Shown piece by piece: positions 7,117-15,501 of a DNA stretch of 42,154 bases. Below the pieces are notes generated by a model. It made no database searches. It saw nothing but the letters and a program-made list of their open reading frames with translations, and was not told the DNA's origin. The translations under genes and the position numbers were made by a program. How positions within the stretch are numbered: position 1 is the stretch's first letter; each line of letters starts with the position of its first letter. This DNA is from Candidatus Poribacteria bacterium (GTDB taxonomy: Bacteria > Poribacteria > WGA-4E > WGA-3G). The stretch is taken from NCBI GenBank assembly GCA_009843785.1, contig VYCT01000216.1, positions 1 through 42,154 of the forward strand. The letters run 5' to 3'.

Positions 7117-9060
7117 ATGCAAAATCCAAAGCCAGCACCGTTCAATATCGTACCAGGCGACACCACAGGAGCCACATGGGCATTACCCGAAGGTGCAATA
7201 GTTCGATTTGGAAAAGGGATACGCAACTCGTCTCCAGATTTGGATAGTGTAGCACTTTCACCAGATGGCACATATTTTGCCGCTGGAACTGGAATGGGAT
7301 TGTGGTTCTATGATGTTTCAACAATGTTGCCGATTGCCTTGTGGGAGCCAGAACGTGGGCTTATTTCCTCTGTGGATATTTCAACCGATGGTAAGTTAAT
7401 CGCCATTGCAAATTGGGATGGAATAGTAAAAGTACTGAATATCCAAAGCGGAAAGATCATCACACAGATGGAAAGATACGAATTATCTTCTTTTGTTGAT
7501 TTTCTCGTTTTTTCACCGGATGGTCGATTGATTGCCTCAGCACCATGGCAACAAGGCGTTGAGGTCTTAGATATTCAAAATGGTGAATGCATCACGCAGA
7601 TGCAGTTAGAACCCATAAACGCAAAGTTCAATATCTATGCAGGTGTCGAATTCTCCCCCAATCGACAATACCTTGCTGTAACAGAGACACCCATTAACAC
7701 TGACAACGGAGGATATACACCTTCGCGAGACGGTTCGCAAACTGCTGTTTGGGATCCTTGGACAGGTGCGTTAATTACGAAGTGTCCAAGTAAAAAGTTT
7801 GCGTTTTCGCCAGATAGCCGATTAATCGCATGCGCGTGTCCAGACGACACTGCTAAAGACGACGATGACTTACATCAACTTTTCATTTCAGTTTGGGACA
7901 TAGCAACAAGCAAACGCGTTGCGTATTTCAAAGCACATGAGCATTGGATAGATAGTGTCACCTTTTCACCGTGCGGCCACTTCATTGTATCAGCAGACAG
8001 AGGCGGCAATTTACGAGTTTGGGAAATCCCAAAAGGCGCACGCAAGGAGGATTGGACACATAATGGTATTGATGCCAAACGTTGGGACATGGACTATTGG
8101 AACACTAAATATTACGTTCCTGAATTCAGAATGACTCGCTTAGTCCCCTCATATTCGCTGGAAGGGGAACTATTTGCTGTTGTATTTCCTGATAGCACGA
8201 ATACTGTTGAAGTATGGAATGTAGAACGTCGTGAAAAGTTAAAATCAATAGAACGATTACCGGGGAGTATCGGTTCAACATGGTTAGCGAAATGCCCAGC
8301 GTTAGCAACAGCATGGGTCCTTCATAACAAATCAGGAAGTTCTGAGAAGATAAACGCATGGGGAACACTTCGTGAACCTACATTTCGACCCCGAACAGAT
8401 TCGGATCTGGATTCAATGCGATTTTCAAGAGATGGACAGACAATGGTGAGTGACAGTTATGGTGGTGGATCCGTATTATGGGAAATACCACAGAAACATA
8501 AACAAAGTTTCGTTGAAAAGTTACAAGCGAAAATCAATCGAGTTAAATATTCAGACCTTGCACGGAAAAATACTTTTGCAACATTAACTTCCGAACAGAA
8601 AGCAGAACAGAAGCAGGCATGGGAAACATTGAAGACAGATCCTCGTTTTGCCGCTATTGATTGGTCCGAGAAGAAAGATTCACGTACCTATTCAATAACA
8701 GTTTCGCCAGATGGTAATATTATTGCGACTGGACATTACGGAGAAATACATTTATGGAACATTGAAGAACCCATACCGCTGGATACTATACCCCAACCTC
8801 AGAACAGTATAAAACCGTACGCACTCGCCTTTTCGCCTTGTGGAAAATATCTTGCTTCCGGCACTTGGTGGCAGAAAGGGATGGAGAAGATGGCAATCCG
8901 TTTATGGGACGTTGCCACGGGTGAGAATATTCATACCTTCTGGGGACATACAACGGACGTGCAGTCGCTCGACTTTTCTCCGGATGGCACACTGCTGGCG
9001 AGTGGGAGTTTTGACGGCACAATCCTATTGTGGGATGTGAAATCCTTTATCGGTTCTTAA
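7117..9060 (+). CDS. WD40-repeat protein, paralogue 1
   Basis: A 647-residue protein made almost wholly of beta-propeller blades (about a dozen) with degenerate FSPDG...G...LWD signatures, for example VTFSPCGHFIVSADRGGNL and LDFSPDGTLLASGSFDGTI. It has no signal peptide, membrane segment or enzymatic domain. The N-terminus PAPFNIVPGDTTG aligns with the two downstream paralogues, which supports the ATG at 7117 over the ATG 3 bases before it. A charged helical insertion (about residues 465-530, KQSFVEKLQAKINRVK and onward) is absent from the other two. Codon use looks more AT-rich than in paralogues 2 and 3, except in the last 200 bases, which nearly match paralogue 2. WD40 propellers usually act as interaction scaffolds; the partner is unknown. 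Confidence 0.85.
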   Translation: MQNPKPAPFNIVPGDTTGATWALPEGAIVRFGKGIRNSSPDLDSVALSPDGTYFAAGTGMGLWFYDVSTMLPIALWEPERGLISSVDISTDGKLIAIANWDGIVKVLNIQSGKIITQMERYELSSFVDFLVFSPDGRLIASAPWQQGVEVLDIQNGECITQMQLEPINAKFNIYAGVEFSPNRQYLAVTETPINTDNGGYTPSRDGSQTAVWDPWTGALITKCPSKKFAFSPDSRLIACACPDDTAKDDDDLHQLFISVWDIATSKRVAYFKAHEHWIDSVTFSPCGHFIVSADRGGNLRVWEIPKGARKEDWTHNGIDAKRWDMDYWNTKYYVPEFRMTRLVPSYSLEGELFAVVFPDSTNTVEVWNVERREKLKSIERLPGSIGSTWLAKCPALATAWVLHNKSGSSEKINAWGTLREPTFRPRTDSDLDSMRFSRDGQTMVSDSYGGGSVLWEIPQKHKQSFVEKLQAKINRVKYSDLARKNTFATLTSEQKAEQKQAWETLKTDPRFAAIDWSEKKDSRTYSITVSPDGNIIATGHYGEIHLWNIEEPIPLDTIPQPQNSIKPYALAFSPCGKYLASGTWWQKGMEKMAIRLWDVATGENIHTFWGHTTDVQSLDFSPDGTLLASGSFDGTILLWDVKSFIGS

Positions 9061-9103
9061 AACGTAAGACACTGAATATCAAATCTGTTAAGGAGTGGAT
9101 ACC

Positions 9104-11155
9104 ATGCAAAGCCTCAGACCCGCACCATTTAACGTTGTTTCGGGTGACACCGAAGGAACAACATGGGCATTGCCGGAAGGTGCAATCGTCCGGTTAGGGA
9201 AAGGATTTCAATCTTATCAAAACGATAGCGATATCGCACTTTCTCCTGATGGCGCGTATTTTGTTGTTGGAACGTGTGTAGGGCTCTGGTGGTATGATGT
9301 ATCATCCATGTCTCCCATCGCGTTGTGGGAAACAGAGCGAGGCATGATCTCGGCTGTCGATTTTTCGCCGGATGGTAAGTGGGTTGCTACCGCGAATTGG
9401 GATGGCGTTATTAAGATGCTGGATATTCAAAGCGGTGAGTGTGTCGCTCAAATGAAGCCGTCAGAGGAGCATAATATCTATAAACACATTGCCTTTTCTC
9501 CTGACAGCAAATGGATTGCCACCGCGAGTATTGCCACTGCGAAGCAGGTGGGTATTATTGAGGTATTGGATGTTCAAAACGGTGTCTGCATCGCGCAGCT
9601 GGAACGGGAATCGCATGATGGACGATCAAACTATATTCCTCAACTCGGATTTTCGCCGGATGGACGGTATGTCGCTGCTACAGTAGGAAAGCAAACCTAC
9701 ATCTGGGATCCGAGGACAGGTGCGCCAATCGCCAAATTTACAGGTATAAAATTTGCCTTTTCCCCGGACAGCCGCCTGCTTGCGTGCGAGAATCCTTATA
9801 CAATCCCTCATACGACTCCCCCTCGCGGTGCCAGCCACATCTCAGTGTGCGATATAGCGACAGGCGAGCGCATCGCTCACTTCACGGAGCATAGCGATAC
9901 ACTGAGGACTATCACATTTTCACCCTGCGGCCAGTTCCTTGCCGCAAGTGATGAAAACAGTAAACTACACGTATGGAATCTCACAGAGGGTTTACTGACG
10001 GAAACTCATACGGATTATGAAATGTCGCGGGTAGAGCCCATCTACTTACCAGACGGAACGCTACTTGCAACTGTGTTTACGCGTGAAACTATTGAGGTAT
10101 GGAACGTCCAACAGCGGCGAAAACTATGGACTTATGAACCGCAACCTGAAAGTATTGGTGATCAATGGTTTTCAGAATGCCCGGAGCTCCCTATTGCTCA
10201 TTTCCAGTCTGATGAACCGAAGCCGATTGACGAAAAACACACCTTCCCAACACTTCATGAGCCTCTGTGTTATCTATATCCGGCAGTATTTTCTCCTGAT
10301 GGAGAGACACTTGCCAGCGGGAGGGCTCTAAAAGGTCTGGTGCTATGGGATATTGGACGTAAGCAGGCGCGTGATATATTCATCCATGATAAACTTTTTG
10401 TTTGTTTCGATGTTTTGGATTTTTTACCTTGTGGAGACATATTAGCTGTCAGCAGAAATCACGACACCTTCAAAGTGTGGCGCATTAGTGAAACAGAAGA
10501 AGTTTCAATTGCTGAGTTCACGTCTCCCACAGAGTTAAGACGACATGTCTTGGCGGTCTCAGGCTATCAAGTTGCCTGTGGCGGTGGCACGCTTTATCTA
10601 TGGGACCTTGAGCACAACCAAAAACCGAAATCACTTATGGGACATACAGAGCACATCTGGTCGTTGGCGTTTTCGCCGGATGGCAAACGACTTGCGAGTG
10701 GATCAAGCGATAAAACTGCACGGATTTGGGATGTTGAAGCAGGCGAAGAAATAGCCATGCTGCCTTTGGATAGGCCTCGCAGGACTATGGCACTTGCCTT
10801 TTCGCCGTGTGGCGGTGTAATTGCTACAGGGATGCAAGGCGAACTTCGGTTGTGGTGTGCTGAAACGCTGACAACGCTTTTTGCGATACCACAGCCACAG
10901 ACAGCGGATCCGTATGCTCTCGCTTTTTCGCCGTGTGGTAAGTATCTTGCATCTGGAACTTGGTGGCAGAAAGGGATGGAGAAGATGGCAATCCGTTTAT
11001 GGGACGTTGCCACAGGCAAGAATATCCATACCTTCTGGGGACATACAACGGATGTGCAATCACTCGATTTCTCTCCGGACGGCACACTGCTGGCGAGTGG
11101 GAGTTTTGACGGCACAATCCTACTGTGGGATGTCAAACCCTTTATTGGCTCTTAA
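9104..11155 (+). CDS. WD40-repeat protein, paralogue 2
   Basis: A 683-residue WD40 protein, 43 bases after paralogue 1. The start is at ATG 9104, with AAGGAG at 9090-9095; the upstream GTG at 9095 overlaps that ribosome site and is rejected. It opens with PAPFNVVSGDTEGTTWALPE, shared by the family, and contains roughly a dozen blades. The best conserved are HTEHIWSLAFSPDGKRLASG and SSDKTARIWDVEAGEE. No signal peptide or membrane helix is visible. Its middle resembles paralogue 3 while its last 200 bases match paralogue 1, so it is a mosaic. Probably a cytoplasmic protein-interaction scaffold; function unknown. Confidence 0.87.
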   Translation: MQSLRPAPFNVVSGDTEGTTWALPEGAIVRLGKGFQSYQNDSDIALSPDGAYFVVGTCVGLWWYDVSSMSPIALWETERGMISAVDFSPDGKWVATANWDGVIKMLDIQSGECVAQMKPSEEHNIYKHIAFSPDSKWIATASIATAKQVGIIEVLDVQNGVCIAQLERESHDGRSNYIPQLGFSPDGRYVAATVGKQTYIWDPRTGAPIAKFTGIKFAFSPDSRLLACENPYTIPHTTPPRGASHISVCDIATGERIAHFTEHSDTLRTITFSPCGQFLAASDENSKLHVWNLTEGLLTETHTDYEMSRVEPIYLPDGTLLATVFTRETIEVWNVQQRRKLWTYEPQPESIGDQWFSECPELPIAHFQSDEPKPIDEKHTFPTLHEPLCYLYPAVFSPDGETLASGRALKGLVLWDIGRKQARDIFIHDKLFVCFDVLDFLPCGDILAVSRNHDTFKVWRISETEEVSIAEFTSPTELRRHVLAVSGYQVACGGGTLYLWDLEHNQKPKSLMGHTEHIWSLAFSPDGKRLASGSSDKTARIWDVEAGEEIAMLPLDRPRRTMALAFSPCGGVIATGMQGELRLWCAETLTTLFAIPQPQTADPYALAFSPCGKYLASGTWWQKGMEKMAIRLWDVATGKNIHTFWGHTTDVQSLDFSPDGTLLASGSFDGTILLWDVKPFIGS

Positions 11156-11201
11156 AACGTCGGACATTGAATGCCAACCTATTTTTTAAGGAGTGAATAT
11201 C

Positions 11202-13289
11202 ATGCAAGACCGCAGACCAGCACCCTTGAATATAGTATCAGGGGACCCCGAAGGAATAACATGGGCCTTACCCGAAGGCGCAATCGCCCGATTGGGAAAA
11301 GGAATTGCATCGTCTGGTCCGGGACCGAAACTGGCACTCCCACCCGGCGGCGTGTATTTCGCAGTTCAAACCCGCATAGGACTCTGGTGGTATGAAATGG
11401 CATCAAAGTCACCGATCGCGCTGTGGGAAACAGAACGAGGGTTGATAGGGAGTGCTGATTTTTCACCCGATGGCGAGTGGATCGCTATCGCCAATTGGGA
11501 TGGTATCCTCAAGGTGATAGATGTTCAGAGTGGTGAGTGCATCGCACAGATGAAGCGGATGGAAGAACAGAATATCTATGCACATGTTGTCTTTTCTCCA
11601 GATCGCAAGTGGATTGCCACCGCGAATCAGAACGGCAATGTTGAAGTCTTGGATGTTCATCAGGGTGTGTGCATCGCGCAGATGGATCGGGGTGAACGTG
11701 ATACGCAATCGAATGACGTTTCTCGGCTTGAGTTTTCGTCAGATGGCAAATTTCTTGCTGCTACTGTGCAAAATCCTAAAATTTATTCGTTCCGCGACGG
11801 TGAACGTAAACTCGTTAACCCTCATACAGAAGGCACGCAAACTTACGTATGGCATCCGGAGACGGGGACACCTATTGTCAAGTTTACAGGTAGTAAACTT
11901 ACCTTTTCTCCGGACAGTCGATTGCTTGCTGGTGCAGCTGCTGATGCAGCTATGCGTAATGATGATCGCGTTGACCGCTGCGTCTCGGTGTGGGATGTAA
12001 CAACGGGTGAACGCATTGCTCACTTCACAGGACATGGTGATTGGGTAAGTTCTGTCGCTTTTTCACCCTGCGGTGAGTTTCTCGTGTCGAGTAGTAGAGA
12101 TAAAAGCCTGCGCGTCTGGGATGTCAAGAAAGGCGCACAAAAGATGGTTTATACGGACTTTGAAGAGTCTTGGGTGGAGCCGTTTTACTCATTAGAGGGC
12201 GAGCTACTTGGAATTGTAAATACACAAAACACCATTGAGGTCTGGAATATCGAATGTCATGAGAAACTATACACTTTAGAATTACCCCCGCGAAGCGTTT
12301 ATGCTAATTGGTTTAAAAAATTTCCGCAACTGGCTATTGCGAACAAAAAGGCTGAGGTTGGCGATGGGCATACATCTTCAACACTTCGTGAGTTTGCCTG
12401 TTATCCAGATCCCGTAATGTTTTTGCCGGATGGAGCAACCCTTGCCGCAAAGGGCTATCGCATGGGGGTTGTGTTATGGAATGTTGGACATAAGCAGGCA
12501 CGGAAAACATTACTGGAGGATAAACGTATCGCCTCTTTTACTGTTTTGCCGTGCGGAAACATGCTGGTTGGCACTTCACGAGACGGAAATGTCACTGTGT
12601 GGGATGCTGAGAAGCATGATGAACCGATTGCCGAATTTACCGAACAGACACAATCGGGATGGCGTATGGTGTTCGCACCGACAGGGGATCGGTTTGCAGT
12701 CGGAAGTAGAGAAGGCACAATCTACTTATACGATCTCAAACATAATGAGAAGTTGAAGCCTCTCACAGGACACACCGATTTGACCTGGTCGGTATTGTTC
12801 TCACCAGATGGCAAGCGACTGGTAAGTGGTTCAAGCGATAAAACTGCCCGTTTGTGGGATGTTGCGTCGGGTGAACAAATTGGGACATTTCCGTTGGATG
12901 AACCTCGGATACTTATGGGGGTAGCATTTTCACCGTGTGGCAATGTGATTGCTACAGGGATGTTCGGCGGACTCCGCTTGTGGTGTGCTGAAACATTGAC
13001 AATGCTTTTGGAGATACCGCAGCCACAGACACAAAAGCCGTACGCCCTCGCTTTTTCGCCGTGTGGTAAGTACCTCGCATCTGGAACTTGGTGGCGGAGA
13101 GAGGAACAAATGGAGAAGATGGCAATCCGGTTGTGGGAGGTTGCTACCGGTGAGGAGATCACGACCCTTTGGGGACATCCAACGGATATACAGTCACTCG
13201 CCTTTTCGCCGGACAACACGCTTCTCGCAAGTGGAAGTCACGACTGCACTATCCTGTTGTGGGATGTGAAACCCTTCATCAGTTCGTAA
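11202..13289 (+). CDS. WD40-repeat protein, paralogue 3
   Basis: A 695-residue WD40 protein, 46 bases after paralogue 2. The start is at ATG 11202, with AAGGAG at 11188-11193, matching the arrangement of paralogue 2. The N-terminus reads PAPLNIVSGDPEGITWALPE. Strong blades include HGDWVSSVAFSPCGEFLVSS with SRDKSLRVWDVKKG, and HTDLTWSVLFSPDGKRLVSG with SSDKTARLWDVASG. It has a 3-residue difference in the penultimate blade (TWWRREEQMEK against TWWQKGMEK). No enzymatic domain is visible. It is the last of the tandem array and is separated from the downstream ATPase by 147 bases containing a promoter, so it is not necessarily part of that unit. Confidence 0.87.
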   Translation: MQDRRPAPLNIVSGDPEGITWALPEGAIARLGKGIASSGPGPKLALPPGGVYFAVQTRIGLWWYEMASKSPIALWETERGLIGSADFSPDGEWIAIANWDGILKVIDVQSGECIAQMKRMEEQNIYAHVVFSPDRKWIATANQNGNVEVLDVHQGVCIAQMDRGERDTQSNDVSRLEFSSDGKFLAATVQNPKIYSFRDGERKLVNPHTEGTQTYVWHPETGTPIVKFTGSKLTFSPDSRLLAGAAADAAMRNDDRVDRCVSVWDVTTGERIAHFTGHGDWVSSVAFSPCGEFLVSSSRDKSLRVWDVKKGAQKMVYTDFEESWVEPFYSLEGELLGIVNTQNTIEVWNIECHEKLYTLELPPRSVYANWFKKFPQLAIANKKAEVGDGHTSSTLREFACYPDPVMFLPDGATLAAKGYRMGVVLWNVGHKQARKTLLEDKRIASFTVLPCGNMLVGTSRDGNVTVWDAEKHDEPIAEFTEQTQSGWRMVFAPTGDRFAVGSREGTIYLYDLKHNEKLKPLTGHTDLTWSVLFSPDGKRLVSGSSDKTARLWDVASGEQIGTFPLDEPRILMGVAFSPCGNVIATGMFGGLRLWCAETLTMLLEIPQPQTQKPYALAFSPCGKYLASGTWWRREEQMEKMAIRLWEVATGEEITTLWGHPTDIQSLAFSPDNTLLASGSHDCTILLWDVKPFISS

Positions 13290-13356
13290 AAGTTCATTAG
13301 GCGTAATTTCCTTGTTATCCTACCTCTCTAAGGCGGGACAGGCTATCCGTTTTGGT

Positions 13357-13385
13357 TTGATTTCCTGCCTTGGATATGTTATTAT
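13357..13385 (+). promoter_or_regulatory. Extended -10 promoter for the ATPase/TOPRIM-like operon
   Basis: TTGATT at 13357-13362, a 17-base spacer and TATTAT at 13380-13385 immediately preceded by TGT. The predicted start point near 13392 gives a leader of about 45 bases that includes ACGGAG before the ATG at 13437. The promoter gives the four downstream genes their own transcription start, separate from the WD40 array. Confidence 0.75.
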
Positions 13386-13436
13386 TTTTATATCACATTC
13401 GCGGAAATAGCAATTTTTTAAACGGAGCCGCTCGTT

Positions 13437-14591
13437 ATGATTATCAATCGGCTTATTGTCAAAAACTGGCGGAATTTTCAGCATACTGATGTTCCGCTTA
13501 GGGAGCGGCAATTTATTGTCGGTCCGAATGCTTCAGGTAAATCCAACCTGTTAGACATTTTTCGTTTTCTGCGCGATATCGCCAAAGCCGAAGGTGGAGG
13601 ACTCCAAAAAGCAATCAATGACCGAGGCGGTGTTTCCCACATTCGGTGCCTGGCCGCGCCACAGGACGTAGAGGTTTCTATTGAAATTCATATTGCCGAC
13701 ACGCCTGATGCCGCTGCAACATGGCGATATGGTGTCGGGTTCCAACAAGAACCGCGGGGGCAGCGCCAAACCCATCTCACATACGAACGCGTCTGGAGAG
13801 CGGATGAACTCCTTCTTGATAGACCTGATGCAGACGACAACGCAGATCCAGATCGTCTTACGCAGACCGCGCTTGAACAGAACGCTGCCAACGCGAAGTT
13901 TCGAGAGATTGGACGCTTTCTTCGCGATGTCACCTATCTTCATCTGGTACCGCAACTCATCCGTTTTGGGGACGCGATTCAAGGCAAAGTTATTGAAGAC
14001 GATCCGTTTGGTCAGGCTTTTATGCAAAGAGTCGCGGGCGTGCATCCAAGCACACGCCGCGCTCGTCTCAAAAGGATTGAACGTGCCTTGAAGATTGTGG
14101 TGCCGCAGTTTGAGGAATTGGCGTTTATTCGGGATAAACGCACAGGGCATCCGCATTTACAAGCGCGTTATTCCGACTGGCAGTTGAACAAAGAGTGGCA
14201 GCGCGAAGACCAATTTTCGGATGGGACGCTTCGGTTGATTGGGCTTTTGTGGGCACTCCTTGAGAATGACTCGCTTATTTTGCTGGAGGAACCTGAACTC
14301 TCCTTAAACGTAGGCATTGTCTCTAAACTCGCACCGCTGTTTGCCCGTATACCGAGAATCCACCAGGGGCAAGTGCTTGTTAGCACACATAGCAGTACGC
14401 TTCTAACAGAACCGTGCATTGACGGCACAGAAGTGCTTTTGCTCACACCTGCCAAAAAGGGAACATCGGTTAAAGTCTCGTCTGATATTGAGGACATTCG
14501 CATCCTTTTAGAAAATGGGTTCACAGTAGGTGAGGTTGTCCTTTCACGAACCAGACCTAAAGATACTGCCGGAGTCAGTCTGATACAATGA
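13437..14591 (+). CDS. AAA (OLD/AAA_21-type) ATPase
   Basis: A 384-residue ABC/SMC-like AAA ATPase. Walker A is GPNASGKS at residues 29-36, in the context MIINRLIVKNWRNF...VGPNASGKSNLLDIF typical of AAA_21/RecF-like and OLD proteins. A signature-like FSDGTLRLIGLLWALL lies near residue 261. Walker B is LILLEEPELSLN, with E284/E285, and the switch histidine is in VLVSTHSSTLL. The central part is helical. No C-terminal TOPRIM domain is fused; instead the next gene, which overlaps it by 4 bases (ATGA), encodes a TOPRIM-like protein. Such ATPases typically act as NTP-driven sensors or motors that control a partner nuclease. This arrangement resembles two-gene anti-phage pairs such as PARIS or RloAB, although the family cannot be fixed from sequence alone. 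Confidence 0.88.
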   Translation: MIINRLIVKNWRNFQHTDVPLRERQFIVGPNASGKSNLLDIFRFLRDIAKAEGGGLQKAINDRGGVSHIRCLAAPQDVEVSIEIHIADTPDAAATWRYGVGFQQEPRGQRQTHLTYERVWRADELLLDRPDADDNADPDRLTQTALEQNAANAKFREIGRFLRDVTYLHLVPQLIRFGDAIQGKVIEDDPFGQAFMQRVAGVHPSTRRARLKRIERALKIVVPQFEELAFIRDKRTGHPHLQARYSDWQLNKEWQREDQFSDGTLRLIGLLWALLENDSLILLEEPELSLNVGIVSKLAPLFARIPRIHQGQVLVSTHSSTLLTEPCIDGTEVLLLTPAKKGTSVKVSSDIEDIRILLENGFTVGEVVLSRTRPKDTAGVSLIQ

Positions 14592-15199
14592 GATTAAAGC
14601 ACGTAATTCTCGCAGTTGAGGATGAACTCGGTGAAGCAGTTTCAACGCAAATTCTTAAGAGGTTTGACATCGAAATTTGGAACACAGTCTTCGGTGAAGG
14701 TTATACTTATCTTCAACGCAAAGCAATGGAGTTCAACCGTTCTGCTAACGGCGTAGCTATTTTTATGTTGACCGATTTAGATTCACCCCAAAATTGTCCA
14801 CCACGACTCATCCAATCTTGGATTAAAGGGGCTCTAAATCCTCAGTTTTTCTTCCGCGTCGCAGTCATGGAGGTCGAATCTTGGGTGATGGCAGATCGGA
14901 ATGGTACAGCGAATTTTCTATCAATACCTGTTAATCGCATCCCGCGAAATATTGATGAGATTCCGAATCCTAAAGAATTTCTGGTTTCACTTGCACGTCG
15001 GAGCCAAAAGAGAACGGTGCGTGAGGCATTGATTCCGGCACAGGGCGCGATTCTTCCTGTGGGCAATGAATACAACGCATTTTTGAGTAAATTTGTCAAA
15101 GAACACTGGAATTTAGAACGCGCCGCTACCACCTCTCCCAGTCTAAAACGAACATTAGACCGACTCGCACAAGGCAAAAATGTGAGTGCTAACCAGTGA
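14588..15199 (+). CDS. TOPRIM-like (DUF4276-like) putative nuclease partner
   Basis: A 203-residue protein with the layout of DUF4276/TOPRIM-fold proteins that accompany AAA ATPases. An acidic residue sits after the first strand (ILAVEDELGEAV, E11/E13). A DxD follows the third strand (FMLTDLDS, D63/D65), then VAVMEVESWVMAD (E95, E97, W99), then PNPKEFLVSLARRS and a C-terminal SPSLKRTLDRL. These match the metal-binding Glu and Asp-x-Asp of TOPRIM nucleases. The start overlaps the ATPase stop by 4 bases (14588-14591), and its own stop overlaps the next gene by 4 bases (GTGA, 15196-15199). It is probably the effector nuclease controlled by the ATPase; that role is inferred from family logic and coupling, not shown. 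Confidence 0.75.
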   Translation: MRLKHVILAVEDELGEAVSTQILKRFDIEIWNTVFGEGYTYLQRKAMEFNRSANGVAIFMLTDLDSPQNCPPRLIQSWIKGALNPQFFFRVAVMEVESWVMADRNGTANFLSIPVNRIPRNIDEIPNPKEFLVSLARRSQKRTVREALIPAQGAILPVGNEYNAFLSKFVKEHWNLERAATTSPSLKRTLDRLAQGKNVSANQ

Positions 15200-15501
15200 A
15201 CAAAAAATTTCAACGCCACATTGAAGATTTCACCTGCGCACAGTGCGGTGCTGCTGTCAACGGAAACGGCTACACCAATCACTGTCCAGAATGCCTCTGG
15301 AGTCGACACGTTGATGTCAATCCCGGCGACCGATCCGCAACCTGTCAGGGTTTAATGGAACCGGTTGGGTTTACCGTAAAACACGGCAAGTATATCCTTA
15401 CGCACCGCTGCACGGCGTGCGGCATACACAAAAATAACAAAACCTCAAAGAATGACAACTTTGAGGCGATCCTTCGCTTACAAGGAGAAATAGATGTCTA
15501 A
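15196..15501 (+). CDS. RNHCP-domain zinc-binding protein
   Basis: A 101-residue protein that is essentially one RNHCP domain. Cysteines and histidines lie in FTCAQCGAAV, TNHCPECLWSRHVD, GDRSATCQGLMEP and HRCTACGIHKNN, enough for two zinc sites. The function of the domain is not established; it is a small zinc-ribbon-like fold. The start is GTG 15196, overlapping the TOPRIM-like stop by 4 bases. The stop overlaps the OmpA-family start by 8 bases, so it is translated as part of the chain of overlapping genes. Its place next to a nuclease/ATPase pair may be meaningful, but RNHCP genes also occur alone in many genomes. Confidence 0.85.
   Translation: MNKKFQRHIEDFTCAQCGAAVNGNGYTNHCPECLWSRHVDVNPGDRSATCQGLMEPVGFTVKHGKYILTHRCTACGIHKNNKTSKNDNFEAILRLQGEIDV

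Noticed and set aside
10594-11136. A 180-codon open frame on the minus strand within WD40 paralogue 2, with similar ones at 12722-13219
   Set aside because: They are exact antisense of conserved propeller codons (FSPDG/ASG) and recur wherever the blades recur; no ribosome site or domain.
13357-13436. Possibility that WD40 paralogue 3 and the ATPase form one uninterrupted operon
   Set aside because: A good promoter lies between them, so a common transcript is not required; kept only as a weak functional hypothesis.
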